Source: Toxonevra muliebris (Eukaryota; Arthropoda; Insecta; Diptera; Pallopteridae). From it: a stretch of DNA of 64,000 nucleotides. The stretch covers positions 70,746,400-70,810,399 of the forward strand of contig OY829328.1 of NCBI GenBank assembly GCA_963691655.1, read 5' to 3'. The notes under the pieces are model-generated. The model worked only from the letters and a program-made list of their open reading frames with translations. It had not been told where the DNA came from and made no database searches. Position 1 is the stretch's first letter. The number at the start of each line of letters is the position of its first letter. The translations under genes and the position numbers were made by a program. This document shows positions 1-12,444 of the stretch, piece by piece.

Positions 1-984
1 CTTGATCCAATCCTCGAGACATTTTTTATATTCGGTTTTCGGTATGTCCATCAGTGCTTCCTGCGATTTTTCCATTACTTCATCTCGGCTGCTGAAACGC
101 GTTCCCCGTAATGGGTTTTTAAATCGATTAAACAGAAAGAAGTCACAGGGAGCCAAATCAGGTGAATTCGGTGGCTGTTGGATGGTATTTGTTGCATTTT
201 TCGTCAAAAAATTACGAATAATGATGGCACTGTGCGACGTTGCGTTATCATGGTGCAAAATCCACGAGTTTTCTGTCCACAATTCTGGTCTCTTTCGGCG
301 AATTGCTTCACGCAATCGTCTTATAAATCGCAAATAATACTCTTTGTTTACTGTCTAGTCTTCTGGCAAAAATTCATGATGCACTACACCGTTGTAATCC
401 ATGAAAACCGTGAGCATTGCCTTTCTTTTTTAATGAAAACGACGTGTTTTTTTTTGGTCTCGTTTTTTTCATTTGCCTGATTGCGTGTCTGGATTGCGTG
501 TCGTACTCAGAAACCCACTTCTCGTCTCCAGTAATGACCCTTTTGATGAATGTGGGATCGGATTAAGCCTCGCAAATCATGTCTTTTGCGACGTCAACAC
601 GGTCTTTTTTTGCATTAAATTGAGGTCTTTTGGCACCAACTTTGCTGCTACATGACGGAAATATAAACCATTGATCAAAATGCCTTGGACGGATCCATAG
701 GCAATGTTCAAGTCCTCTATGGTTTATTTGCGGTTATTGACCAAAATTTCTTTTACTTTATCAATGTTTTCGTCGGTTTTCGATGTCGATGGTCTGCCAC
801 TGCGTTCATCATCTTCGATTGACTCACGATCAATTTTGAACCGCTCGTGCCACTGGTAAATGACCGTTTTCTTTAGAGAATCGTTGCCGAAACACTTTTC
901 CAACATTTCCAACGTTCGCGCACCATTAAATCCGTTTTTTTCACAAAATTTAATACAAGTTCGTTATTGCAAATTTAAATCCAT
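1..984 (-). pseudogene. Broken mariner transposase (DD34D), runs off the window start
   Basis: Reading the minus strand from an ATG at 984-982 gives a mariner transposase in pieces. The N-terminal helix-turn-helix part is open from 912 to 724 and contains the typical RSGRPSTS stretch. An in-frame TAA lies six codons after the start, and several stops and frameshifts follow. All three catalytic positions can still be seen: GDEKW near 510-540, HHDNA near 240-262 and SPDLAPCDFFLF near 130-166. There are 34 residues between the second and third aspartates, which defines mariner DD34D. The C-terminal end continues beyond base 1. This is a dead copy with no likely product. Assignment to mariner is firm; the subfamily is not resolved. 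Confidence 0.93.
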
Positions 985-1215
985 TTCTAAAATTGTAAAA
1001 AATCGCCAACACACACAGAGATAGATGTATTCTTGGCTACGTAAGTTTGGCAAATGTCAAGCTATGACGCTAAGATTTAGAGGGAATATCAACAACAGAT
1101 GAATAAACTTAACAAAAAAAAAAAAAAAACAGAACTCAAATCGGAACGATTGAGGTGCCACACGGTGGTTATTCCGAGAACTTTTTGTTCAAGGTGGTAT
1201 ATAACCCCTTAAGAT
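985..1215 (-). mobile_element. 5' untranslated part and probable terminal repeat of the mariner relic
   Basis: This lies just upstream of the transposase start on the minus strand. It includes an A-run near 1113-1129 and a stretch near 1180-1210 (GAACTTTTTGTTCAAGG, then GGTGGTATATAACC) that may hold the inverted terminal repeat. The partner end is outside the window, so the exact border cannot be set. Confidence 0.5.
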
Positions 1216-1234
1216 AACTATTTGTAGGTGGAAA

Positions 1235-2170
1235 TAAAATAGAAGAACTTAGTAATAGGGAAGCAAAAAAGAGACCCTCATTGAATGAAAACAAAAAGAA
1301 GATTTTCATGGAAAGAATAAGGGTGAAATTTATTAGCGGGATGAAGAAAAAAGACAGGACAAAACTTTTTCTCAGAAGAAGGCAAGACTGTCTTCTTTCT
1401 AAGACGAAGGTGTAACGAAGCTCTTCCTAGAAGAAAAGCAATACGAAGCTCTTCATTATACGAAAGCAAGCCTAAGATTTTCACCGCAGGAAGGAAAGAC
1501 GAAGCTTTTCATAAAAGGGAAACAAAATGAAGATCTTCATAGTAGAAAAGTAGGATGAAACTCTTCCTTGAAGAAAAGCAAGACGAAGTTTTTTTTTATA
1601 CAAAAGCAAGCCGAAGTTTTTTGTCGTAGGAAGGTAAGATGAAACTCTTCATAAAAGATAAGCAAAATGAAGATATTCGTAGTAGAAAAGCAAAAGAAAA
1701 TTGTTTCTAGAAAATCGAAAAGACGCCAACTTTCGTTGTAGAAAGACAAGAGAACAAAAAGAATCTCGTCCTAGAAGGAAAAAAGGAAAGACCTTCTCAG
1801 CAGGAAGGAGAAAGGCAAGACAAAGTTTTTGCTAGAAGAAAGGAAAGATGAAAATCTTCATAGTAGGAAAAAAAGACGAAAATCTGCGTAATTGAAAAAT
1901 AAACCAAAGTTTGTCGTAGAAAAATGAAAAGACGAAGATCTTTTAGGATGGAAGGAAAGACTAAGCTCTATGGAATCAAAGGAAGATGAAGCCCTTTTTT
2001 GTCGAAAGGCAAAACAAGCTTTTCCTAGAAGAACAAAAATATGAAAATCGTCGAAGTAGGAAGGCAAGACAAAGAACTTTGCAGTAGAAAAGCAAGACAA
2101 AGCACGTCCTAGAAGGAAGAAAAGACGAAGATCTACTTGACAGGAAGGCAATACTAAGCTCTTCATAGAA
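1235..2170. repeat. Purine-rich degenerate tandem array
   Basis: About 0.9 kb of imperfect repeats, roughly 28-35 bp each, built around GAAAAGCAAGACGAAG followed by CTCTTCCTAGAAG or CTTCATAGTAGG. The plus strand is strongly purine-biased. Open minus-strand frames here (for example 1278-1484, 1537-1749, 1858-2166) are Phe/Leu/Ser-rich translations of the repeat, not genes. The array ends where the ~125-bp repeat begins. Confidence 0.85.
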
Positions 2171-2745
2171 ATGTTTTTGGGGTCACTGAATCAGAATCCG
2201 AGGTCCAAACAATCCGAGCACGTCAGGATTCTGACATAACCTCAAAAAACGTCATGGTGATGAAACCATGTTTGCTATCTGTTTTTGGAGTCGCTGAATC
2301 CGAATCCGAGGTCCAAAAAACTCAAGCACGTCAGGGTTCGGACATAACCTTAAAAATCCTCATGCATTTTTTTCGAACCCGGGGGCCAGACCATGTTACT
2401 ATATGTTTTTGGAGTCGCTGAATCCGAATCCGAGGTCCGAAAAACCCAAGTACGTCAGGGTTCGGACATAACCTCAAAAATCCTCATGCATTTTTTTTCG
2501 AACCCGGGGGCCAAACCATGTTACTATATGTTTTTGGGGTCGCTGAATCCGAATCCGAGGTCCGAAAAACCCAAGTACGTCAGGGTTCGGACATAACCTC
2601 AAAAATACTCAGGCATTTTTTTTTCGAACCCGGGGGCCAAACCATGTTACTATATGTTTTTGGGGTCGCTGAATCCGAATTCAATGTCCGAAAATTCCCA
2701 GTATGTCAGGTTTTCGACTTAACTTAGATAACGAGCTAATTTGCA
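2171..2745 (+). repeat. Tandem repeat of about 125 bp, five copies
   Basis: GTCGCTGAATCCGAATC recurs near 2182 (diverged), 2290, 2414, 2539 and 2665, giving periods of 108, 124, 125 and 126 bp. Each unit also has GTCAGGGTTCGGACATAACC, CGAACCCGGGGGCCA and CATGTTACTATATG. The copies at 2404-2650 are nearly identical and the outer ones are diverged. Open frames across it simply repeat the unit. Confidence 0.92.
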
Positions 2746-2790
2746 GGTTATGTCGAAAACCTGATATGTTCTGAACCCCGAGCTCGACAA
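2703..2790. repeat. Inverted partial copy closing the 125-bp array
   Basis: Bases 2703-2723 (core CAGGTTTTCGAC) are repeated in reverse complement at 2747-2767 (core GTCGAAAACCTG), with a 23-bp spacer. The reverse-orientation sequence continues to about 2790, so the array ends in a head-to-head junction. Confidence 0.8.
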
Positions 2791-2794
2791 AAAA

Positions 2795-2956
2795 TTTTAT
2801 GAGGCGATCCATAGTTAAGTGTATAAGCTTCCCAGATAGACGATAATAAGCACAGTAAATTGAGCGAAGCGCTTTATAAGTTTCGCACACAGACCGCGAT
2901 TTTTGAAAGTAAATTTCCACGAATTTTAAACGTTGTTCGAGAGTAAGTCTTTGCAT
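2795..2956 (-). pseudogene. N-terminal fragment of a DUF4817-type transposase
   Basis: A minus-strand frame starting at the ATG at 2956-2954 reads MQRLTLEQRLKFVEIYFQKS and continues with SVCETYKALRSIY and RLSGKLIHLTMDRL. This is the helix-turn-helix N-terminus (DUF4817) found on Tc1/IS630-like transposases in insects, recognised from memory of the family pattern. Only about 52 residues remain. At about 2800 the family signal stops and the frame runs into the inverted 125-bp repeat. No catalytic domain is present, so this is a relic. Confidence 0.7.
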
Positions 2957-3009
2957 TTGCCAAAGAATACTGAACAAAAATGTCAAAAAAATTATACCCA
3001 GTCTGACAA

Positions 3010-5185
3010 CTAGTGTGCTCCGACTATTTTTCTCGGGTCAAGTCAATCTTCAGGGGTATACATAAAAAAAAGTTAAAAAATTATGGATAAAGGAAATACC
3101 TTTCTAAAGCATATTTCTGGATTTACTATTCCGAATCAGATACTACTGTCTCTTCTATCCTCCCACTTACCTATCCAAAGTATATAAATTGCATTCATGC
3201 AGATATCCTTTCAGTCTATAAAAAAAAAACTATAAAAAAATCAGAGAAAAAATATATTAACACACCTTTTCTTTTGATGTCTAAACCCAAGATGAAAATG
3301 AGTTCAAGCTCCCTTACTACCCTCAATAAAGTATTGAATAAAGATCTAAACTTTTATTTCAACAGCCCCACTAAAAGCTGAAAGCAAAACAAAACTAGTT
3401 ACTTTTATTTACCGATGCAAAAAATGTTAATTGGGGCTAAAAAAGGTTAAAAGTACCAGAATATTTCAACCAATTTACACCAAATCCCTCTCAATAAGCA
3501 AAAAAATAAATCAAATTAATTTGTGTATCACAAAACAAACACGTTCTAGCTTTTTGGTTGCTCTCTATCCTTTTAGTTGATCGCTTTGTTAACTTCTCCT
3601 TGGAGATTTTTGACGCTTAGCCGCTTCTTAACTTTTCCACTGGGAATATACTTTCATATACTAGTAAATAGGTAGATATACAATATGTTTGTATATTTAT
3701 TAAGTAAATTACTTTTTCCGCTTTTTTTTTTTTTTTGTGATTGCTTTTGTTTCTTCACTCTATATTTTTCTTCTTCTCTTTCCCACATATCTTAGCTGCT
3801 TCTTTTTATTTTTGTATTTGTTTGACTATTTACGACGACCTTTTATTGTATTTTTTACAATGACCTCTGACATACGCAATTTTATATTTGAATCCTTGAA
3901 TTTATTTGATTTTGTATATAGGTTTGTATGTAATATAAATATACAAGCTTCAAAAAATAAAAAGGACACACTTTATTGTTAACAACATAAGTCGGAAATA
4001 GTTAAATAGAAAATAAAATATATTACCACTATAACTACTTTCTTTCTTCCTTTCAAAATATATATCCATAAACCTGTATAAACCTGTATATAAATTAGAT
4101 TAAACTATGCTGGATTAGTTATGGTAACTTGGAATAAAGACCTATGCCACATGAATGTAGTTATATCATGGTCATTTATTTTCCAGCCGGTAGTTTGATT
4201 ATACGAAATGATTAATTGACACTTTCGTATGTTTAGAAAAATCTCTTTTGTGGCATTTTCACATTTTCTAAATAATGAATTTGTGGCGGCTGCTAATGAA
4301 CTTCATCGTACTTTTGTTCTTTTACGAATATACATAAGGTTATATCAGTTACATAGTATTTGCTGAAATTGTCCTTTTGGTTATATAAAAAATAAATAAA
4401 ATCAAATAAAACGGGATCTAAAGATTGGGTTTTCGATATTTATCACGAAGGATGATTTTATTCCCTCCACCTTGGATCCACCGGTGATTTCAGCATAATT
4501 TAGAAACTTTGAAACTTTCTATCCTCTTATTTCGCGTTTGTGTTCGTCTAACAAAGAGTATAAACATCAGTTTTAATACTCATATTTTTATATGGAATGA
4601 ATAGGTAACTTTCACATTGTCATAGTTGATGGGAGAAACTGTTTTTTGACAACTCAGAAGTGGATTTGTCTACTAAGGTTTTACTGAAGTATTAACCATC
4701 GGTTTGAAAATAATAGCGAAAAATAAAGAAAAACTGACAGATAAAATGTATATAGGTCCTCAAAAATGTTACGAAACGAGATCATCACAGACTTATTTTC
4801 AAAAATTAATGAACCTTATTCATTTCTTTCACAACACTATATTTCGGAAAGGGGGCAGGAAAAGCTCAAGTTCCGAGGCTCGGGCAGATAGCCACTAATA
4901 TTCCAAATGTTCCATCGACTTTATAGCAATATCTTTGAAGAAACTACTTAAAATAAAAGCCGCTATTGAAAAACAGTTATGCATAACATTTTTGACGTTC
5001 ATTCCAAAGTCAACTATATACAATTTTTAAATTTGAGTGACTTTCAAAAAAGTTGCAGTAAAAAATGTAGTAGGAAGTTTCTTTTTTTAACGCAGCTCTC
5101 AATATTTCAAAAAACACTTCTCAGAGAGGGCATAGGACTAGTGCTTTTAAGATTGTAGTTTCGATTATCAGAAACTTTTGTAGAC
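3010..5185. other. AT-rich DNA, no gene seen
   Basis: I see no splice-bounded frame, RNA gene or clear repeat. There are poly-T stretches near 3721-3736 and scattered ATATA. The short open frames (3737-3982, 4704-4898) show no family features and have low-complexity composition. Confidence 0.6.
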
Positions 5186-5189
5186 CCTG

Positions 5190-6072
5190 GAAGTATTTTC
5201 CTACTTTTGACAAGCATTCTCTCACTTTCCACAACTATTTCCCAATTTTTGACAAGAATTACCCCATTTTTTAAAAGTATTTTCCAATTTTTGATGAAAA
5301 TTTTCCCAAGTTTTTATCCAGATTTTCTTTTTCACAAGTATTTCGTAATTTCTGACAAACATTTTCTAATTTTTGACAACATTTTCCCACTTTTTGGCAA
5401 ACATTTCTTTTTAATAAGCTCTTGCTTATTTTAGACAAGCAATTTCCCATTTTTGACATGTGTTTCTTAATTTTTGACAAAAACTACTCTATTTTTGAGA
5501 AGTATTTCTCGATTTTTGACGAGAATTCCCCTTTTTCTCCATTTTTAACAAACATTTACCCATTTTTGACAAGCATTTTCCCATTTTTTACAGAAAGTTT
5601 TCGCACTTTTTGTCAAGAATTTCCTTTTAACAAACCTTTCCTTTTTTTTGACAAGTTATTTTCCACTTTTGGCAAGTACTTCCCAATTTTTGACAAAAAT
5701 TACTCCATTTTTGACAAAAATTATCTCATTTTTGATGAGTATTTATTTTTTAACTAGTATTTTCTCATTTTCGACAAATATTTCCTAATTTTTGACAAGC
5801 ATTACCCAATTTTTGTCAAACATTTCCCCATTTTTGACCAGAATTTCCACCACTTTTTGACAAGAATATCTTTTTTGACAAGCATTTTTTTATGTTTAAG
5901 TAGCATTTTCCGTTTTCTGACAAACATTTCCCCATTTTCGACATGAATTTTACCACTTTTTGACAACTATTTTTTGACAAGCATTTTTCCATTTTTGACA
6001 AGCATTTCTTAAATTTTTGAAAAGCTACTTTGTGACAAATATTTTACAATTTTTGACAAGAGTTGTCCTATT
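5190..6072 (+). repeat. Degenerate array of TTTTTGACAAGCATTTTCCCA units
   Basis: Around thirty imperfect units of about 26-30 bp, each with the core TTTTTGACAA followed by GCATTTCCC or a variant. Phe/Lys-rich open frames on both strands (5207-5434, 5271-5480, 5422-5757, 5816-6001) are translations of the repeat. The first unit is near 5204 and units fade after 6060. Confidence 0.92.
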
Positions 6073-6663
6073 TTCATCAATAAATTTTTTCGGGTGTTCT
6101 GTATTCGGCGCTTGTATTCTCTCGGTCGATGATTTACATGATATCTACACTCCTGAGTGTTCCTGGTCTCGAAATGTTTTACATTTTCAGCATGAAAATT
6201 TGAAAAATCTAACATTAGGAAACTCTGATTGATTTTATCAAACCCCATAGATCTTTACGTTACACAGCTGCACTAACACTAACATACAAAATAAAATCTT
6301 TCCACTTATTAAGTAAAGTGTAGTTTTAGCATTTAAATTTTTTAGATTATTTCTACAAATTTTTACATGAAATTTATATGATAAATTTTAAAATTTTCAT
6401 AAATATTATGCATAAATACACAGTAAAAAATTTATGTACATATGTGATTTCTTTGGAAAAAAAAATTAAATCTATATTGAATTGAAAAAATTCTTTAAAA
6501 GAACGAAAAAGCGTAGTGAAATCAGCAGCTCTCCATCTCTCTACAACAACTACAATAACAACAACACGATCTTCAACAACACAACCATTAGAAACAACAC
6601 TTTTCAAACTATTTAACTTTAAATTAAAAACAAAAAACCAAAAAAAAAAATGACCTAAAAGAA

Positions 6664-6893
6664 TATAACTACCAAAAACTACTATCAAAAAAATTACTAC
6701 CAAAAACTAGTATCAGAAAGTATTATCAAAAAACTACTACCAAAAAACTACTACCAAAAAACTACTATCAAAAAACTTCTATCAAAAAACTATTATCAAA
6801 AAATTACTATAAAAAAACTACTACCAAAAAACTACTACCAAAAAACTACTACCAAAAAATAACTATCACAAACTACTACTTAAAATTACTACT
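6664..6893 (+). repeat. Array of AAAAACTACTACC units
   Basis: About seventeen tandem copies of a 13-14 bp unit, AAAAAACTACTACC with variants CTACTATC and TTACTACC. It is followed by CAA/ACA triplet-rich DNA and, 540 bp on, by a related ACTACC array. Confidence 0.9.
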
Positions 6894-6954
6894 TTCAAAA
6901 GAAAAACCATTACTTTTGTCATTTAAACACAAGTGTAAACACAAAATATGCAAG

Positions 6955-7075
6955 CTAAATTCAATAAGTAAACAGCAACAACAATAAGCAACAAGAACAA
7001 CATCAACAACAACCACAGCAACATCTACAACAACAGCAACAACAACAACATCAGCAAACGGCAACCAAACCAATG
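6955..7075 (+). repeat. CAA/CAG triplet-rich stretch
   Basis: Imperfect CAACAA, CAGCAA and CATCAA triplets. There is no continuous coding frame with supporting splice sites. It resembles the interrupted triplet runs common in long fly introns. Confidence 0.6.
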
Positions 7076-7435
7076 CAAAAATTAAATGCAGCTTTTTTTA
7101 AATAACTCAAATAAAAAATAAAGTAGTAAATTCACTAACCACCACCACCAACTACTCGTACTACTAGCAGCAAATATATGTATGTAACTATTCAAAAACT
7201 AAACACAACAAATAAAATTTATGTGTGTCCAGATATAATGTGCAATGTCCTCGTATGTAATATAAAATATTCCAAAAATTAATAAAAAAAAACATTCCAT
7301 TCAATTTCACAATTACTAACAGTCTCTTTAAAATAACTATTACTTTGCTAGCACCACTACTATTAGTTTTGCTTAAGTATGGAAATTACTGTAAAAAAAA
7401 AACAACTACTATTTATTAGAAAACTGCTATCAAAA

Positions 7436-7655
7436 ATTTACAATCCAAAATTTACTACCCAAAATAACTACCAAAAATTACTACTCAAAATAACTACCAA
7501 AAATTACTACCCAAAATAACTACCCAAAATAACTACCAAAAATTACTACCCAAAATAACTACAAAAAATTACTACCCAAAATAACTACCAAAAATTACTA
7601 CCCAAAATAACTACCAAAACTACTACTACTACAAAAATTTACTACTACAAAATGC
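7436..7655 (+). repeat. Array of AAAATTACTACCC / AAAATAACTACC units
   Basis: About eighteen copies of a 12-13 bp unit. Two variants (TTACTACCC and TAACTACC) tend to alternate, giving a ~25-bp dimer. It shares the ACTACC core with the 6664-6893 array and is probably a diverged relative. A-rich low-complexity DNA follows up to 7980. Confidence 0.88.
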
Positions 7656-7997
7656 AACTAAATCTTTATTCAATATTTATATTAAAAAAAAAAACAAAAA
7701 CGTACAACAAAACGATATTTGCACAAAAAAAAAGAAAAAGTATTCAAAAATATTCAAAAAACTATTCAAAAATATCCAAAAAATTCAAAAACCAAAGCAA
7801 AATGCAAATTTTTTTTTTATTTTCAAAATTCTCACTCATGTCAAAGAAAAACTCTCTACTTACAACAAAATAAAATATTCCAAAAAAAATTCAAGGAAAT
7901 TCAATTACAAAAAAAAAAAAATAAAAAATTTCCAAAAAGATACAAAAAAATTTTGAAATTCAAAAAATCCAATTCTCGCTTGTTTGTCTGTGTGCAG

Positions 7998-8187
7998 GGT
8001 TAACGGTGACCGACACCACCACCATCAGTACTACCAACAGCAGCAGCATCACCATCAACTGCAGCAGTACAAATGCCAGTACCGGAAGCAACAGCAGTCA
8101 GTGCCACGTGCAGTACCGATTAGTGCCAGAAGCAGTGCCTCCTCTACCTCTTCCACTGCCAACTTGACTATGCTGCATAGCTCATTA
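7998..8187 (+). CDS. Candidate His/Gln-rich internal exon of an unrecognised gene
   Basis: A strong acceptor (CTTGTTTGTCTGTGTGCAG ending at 7997) and a good donor (GTGAGT at 8188) enclose 190 nt. After one leading base, one frame is open to the donor and ends on a whole codon. It reads VNGDRHHHHQYYQQQQHHH, then a Gln/Tyr-rich part, then a Ser/Thr-rich part with SSASSTSSTANL, about 63 residues. Such His/Gln and Ser runs are common in fly regulatory and neuronal proteins. No domain is recognised. A second frame (LTVTDTTTISTTNSSS) stays open until a TGA about 20 bases before the donor. Exit phase 0 does not fit the 14489 exon (immediate stop) but does fit the 21196 exon. It could also be an untranslated exon. 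Confidence 0.5.
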
Positions 8188-8369
8188 GTGAGTGTTTGGA
8201 AATGATGTTGCAGAAAAAAATGATTGATGCTGGTGAATTTGAGATCGATGTTGATGATATTGATGATGATGATCGAGAGAAAAAGTGGAAACTGCTTAAG
8301 ATCTCATGACTGAGCAAAGAGTTCAAACGTTTTTAGTTCTGTACCGAAAAAAAAGAACTACTTCTTCTA

Positions 8370-8939
8370 GTGCTACTACTACTACTACCCCTATTAGAGT
8401 TACTACTACTTGAATTATTTCTACTACCACTACTGCTCTATTTACTGCTACTACTACCCCAAATTTTAGTATAAAAACAAAAAGTAAATGGCGTGCGTGT
8501 TGAATTTTTGTTTTTTATTTTTCGTTTTGAATCATCAAAAAAAAAAAAAAAAAAACTTAATTCAAAATATTGAACAGATCAAAATCGAATCGAATCGAAT
8601 TTCTTGAGAAAAACAAACCAAAATTCAAACAAAAATTTTACCAACAAAATGGTGCATTGGAAAACGCCCACTTTTACAGTTATGTTGTATGTAAAAGCAT
8701 GAAAAAGAAAAGCATGTTTTTGAATTTTTTGAATAGACCGAAAAAAAAGAACGTAAATTGGAAGTAACGAAGCTTACAGAAAAGCAAATTGCAAATAAAT
8801 AATCTCAACTCTACAGATAAAGAGAGAAAGAAAAACAGAGAGATAAAAAGAAGATAAAAAGTGTTGCCAATATTTGTTGGTTGGTTGTTGAAGATGATGT
8901 TCTCGTTCGTTCATATTGTGTATTACTACTACCATCACC

Positions 8940-8970
<31 letters not shown>

Positions 8971-8990
8971 TTACTACCTACCTATGTACC
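8370..8990 (+). repeat. ACT/TAC and CAC triplet tracts
   Basis: Interrupted TACTACTAC tracts lie near 8378-8460, with a CACCACCAC to CTACTACTAC run at 8932-8976. Between them is A-rich DNA with an A-run near 8540-8555. No gene is evident; the 8570-8767 open frame is Lys/Asn-rich and unsupported. Confidence 0.7.
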
Positions 8991-9054
8991 TACTATAGAA
9001 CAAACGAATTTTATTTGCGAGCGTGTTAAATGTGTTGGTTGAGCTCAGAGATTA

Positions 9055-9055
<1 letters not shown>

Positions 9056-9089
<34 letters not shown>

Positions 9090-9090
9090 T
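9056..9090 (+). repeat. GA microsatellite
   Basis: AGAGAGAGA with single interruptions, ending in GAGATGACAGG. Confidence 0.9.
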
Positions 9091-9335
9091 GACAGGCAGA
9101 ATAATGGGCTTGGTTTCATAAAATTCAGGCTCGTTCTCATACATGTGACGTGTTTTTTAAACTTTGAACTTAAGTTTTATATACATAAAAAATATAATAT
9201 CGAATATTTGAAAGCTTAAATTCTTTAAAAAACAAAAAAATAAATGATCTGTTCATGAAATGAAACAAAACAAAAAAAAAACAAAATTAAAATAAAAACT
9301 AAAACTCTTTGGGGTAGTTAGTATGTAAGTTTCGC

Positions 9336-9438
9336 TCAGTCAAAACTATGGACTAACTCACTATATAGCTCGTGATTGCTCATCAAAATGGACTCCACAG
9401 CTACGCCTCACTCTACGCTACGCTTTATTATGAAAAAG
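9336..9438 (+). promoter_or_regulatory. Weak candidate first exon: initiator-like motif, ATG and donor
   Basis: TCAGTC at 9336-9341 matches the insect initiator. An ATG at 9388, in good insect context (CATCAAAATGG), opens 17 codons that start MDSTATPHST. They end exactly at an AAG|GTATTA donor at 9439. All parts are short and could occur by chance, and no downstream core promoter element was found at the expected spacing. Confidence 0.15.
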
Positions 9439-9449
9439 GTATTACTTGT

Positions 9450-10790
9450 GCACTCGTAAAACATTCGTCTTTTTGTGGTGAGTTTTGAAAAAAAAAATAA
9501 AAAAAAATTTAAATTAAAATAAATAACATGTTCTGTTTTTTATAGTAATAAGTTTATATAAAGAAGTTTATTAAAAATTATTATTATTATTATATTTGAC
9601 ATATATTTTTAGAAATTAATTAATGAATGCGTTATACTTAAATTTATATAAAATTTAATTATATTTGTGCAATTGAATTGATTTAATGAGCCAGAAGACA
9701 AAATTCAAAAAAAAAAAAACTAAAAAATAAAATAGTAATTGCCAATTTCATAATATTTTTGCTAAATACCCATAATTGGTTTGATAAATTACATTTGAAA
9801 TGCATTAAATTAAATCGATTCACTTGTCGTTGTAAACATTTTCCCATACAGCAATCTCGATTTGAAACAGGTTCGACTGCTTTTGTTGATCTTAAACGAC
9901 TTATTATTGCGCTACAATATAGTTACTTGAATGCAATCACGTAACCCGATAATTATAGTTTCATTTTGCACTTCTATAGAATCTTGCTTGGTTACCTAAT
10001 TTGGAAAAAAATGATAATGATTATAAAAGTGTTATCAAAATTTCGTTATTTTGATTTATCGAAACCCATAAATCATATGTATTTCAAATTACATAGAACT
10101 CCCTCCAGTTTGTAATTTTTGCTTTAAATATTTTAACCCTTCTTGGGACTTTATTATCATATGAAGATAACCGCTTAAAAATTCGAAAACTCGACAAAAA
10201 TCAACTTTGCATCGTATTTAGGTTAAAAGCTTTTCGATTCAAGGCTCCAATAGTTTTTCTATCATAGTCTCAAAAAGTAAATTTTTCCCCCGCTTTTTTT
10301 AAGAACAATTATTGCGGATTATTTGTACAGGTGAAAATTATAACAAAAATACTCTTCTTTTACTTAAAAACAATTTTATCAGAAATATTACTTAAAGATA
10401 TTTAAAGCTGGGATGAGTTATAAGTTGCTCTGAAAAGGTTAATATAATACGAGTATACCTAAAATTTATTACGATATAGTTATGACAACGCTTATATCTA
10501 TGGCACCTCTCCTATTTTTTCATCAAAAAGATTCTCTCCCCGATTGCAATAATTTGAATGCTTAGTCAAAATTGCTCTTCTCTCCCTCCCTCTCTCTCTC
10601 AGTGGTGTAGAAAAATTGGTGATTTAAGTATTAAAACTGATTTTCAGCGCTTTATGCGGTTTATGCAGTCATTAGTGATCAAACGATTTTAGCCCCCTTC
10701 CCTCCGCCTCCTTGGATCTGCTAGTATCAGGACCTTCTAGCGGATCCGAAGGTTTTTTAAAGTGTGAAGAAGTTATTTTTTGTTCTCTTT
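9450..10790. other. AT-rich DNA, no gene seen
   Basis: No splice-bounded frame, RNA or tandem structure is clear. There is a short CT-rich run near 10580-10602. The 9759-9944 open frame has no recognisable features. Confidence 0.55.
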
Positions 10791-10799
10791 ATTCGACTT

Positions 10800-12240
10800 A
10801 TATTCATGAAACTTTATTATAAAAAGTTAAAGAACTCACAGAATTTTTCTATTAAAATATTTGAATAATCTCTGAAAATCAAAGTTAACATTTTTTAGTC
10901 CAATATCTCAATATCTCAGTTAGAACACCGATATTTCTATATGACATATATTCTGTAATATATTTTTTGGGTTTTTTTTTGCATGCGATTTCTCCTCAGT
11001 TTCCCGTTCTAAGATTTTTACGAAATTGTCAGCTTAATATCTGACATATATTTTTTTCGAATTTCTTTATTCATTTTTTAGGTTCTAAGGCCAGTTAGAA
11101 GGATTTTTGTTTTAAAAATTTGCCTTACTCAAGTATTTCAGAATTTTAAAAACGAATATACTATCACCATATCTGAGTTAGAATAGTTTTTTTTTTTTTA
11201 AGTATTCTTCTTAAAAGTATCAGGTACAGTTACCCATACCTAAATTTTTTGGAAAAATATCTAGTCAATATCTTTTTATTAGTTTTTTTTTTTTTTGCTT
11301 TAAAATGTTAAAGATCTCACCGATTTTTTCTTTTAAAATATTTTGACAATCCCTGAAAAACAACAGGAAAATATTTCAGTTCAATATCTCAATTAGAGCA
11401 CTGATTTTGATTTGTCTTGGTTATATGAAATTCAATATATTGATATACCTTTTATAAAACATTTTTCTTTAAGTTTATTTGCATGAGATTTTGACACTCC
11501 CAGTTTACCCGCTAAGTTTTTTGAAATACCTACCCAATTATAAGTATATGCTATATGATTCTACTTAATTATTCGTAGCATGCTCCCTCTCCGCAAATTT
11601 ATCTCATTAAAGTATCTTGAGAATATCGCATAAACCCGTAGTAAAATTTCAGTTCGATATCTCAATTAAAGTACAGTTTTTCATTATTTCATTTGGTTCG
11701 TTTTTCAAGGGAGTTGAGCTTTGATATATGTTCATCTGAACAGGCTTGAGAAAATCTAAATGTTGTTAGCTAAGCTTTAATCAAATATGAGCATAATATC
11801 TTAAGATATCCCCAATTAAGTTATTTAGATAATTGCTTATTAAATCCTTTATAAATTTTCACCAGTATATCTTTGAAATAATTTATTTTTATTTCATATT
11901 TCTTAAAATATTTTAAATACTTCATTTAATTTTTATGTGAAGTAGGCAAAATAAAAATTTAAGCCCATTCAGTTTTACATGCAAATATCTTAGGTACTTC
12001 TTTCTGTTAGTTATGTTAATACAATTATAGATCAGTAGCTCGAAAACTATTCATTACGTTTTTTTTTTTTTTTTGAGTTGTCTAATGTTTGCACTTTAGT
12101 ACACTTAGGAGTATTAAGAGATACGCAGATATTTGTTAGTCAATATCTTTTAAATTTTATATACCTACAAGGTCTTTCACAGAAAATGTGAGGTTCCAAA
12201 AAAATTTACGATTTTAAAAATTTAGGTTAATAAAAGAGGC
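10800..12240 (+). repeat. Diverged long-period array with AATATCTCAATTAGAGCAC core
   Basis: A core reading CAGTTCAATATCTCAATTAGA recurs in diverged form near 10895, 11160, 11380 and 11655, roughly 220-280 bp apart. The DNA between copies also shares AAATATTTTGA and TTTTTTGCATGAGATTT pieces. It is old and heavily mutated, and no gene is seen in it. Confidence 0.55.
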
Positions 12241-12444
12241 CTCTGGTAAAAAAAAAATGATGCCCTTAAGATAGAAAGAATCCACAATTTTCCTTTTTCC
12301 CCCATAACCATTCATTATTATTTATTATTTCGGTTTTTTTTATGTGCTGTTGAGCTACCCAGATATTTTTTAGTCAAAATTCAGCTCAATAACTGTTGTA
12401 ATTATAGCTTTTCCTTCAAAGAAAATGGGTGACTCGTTTTTTTA

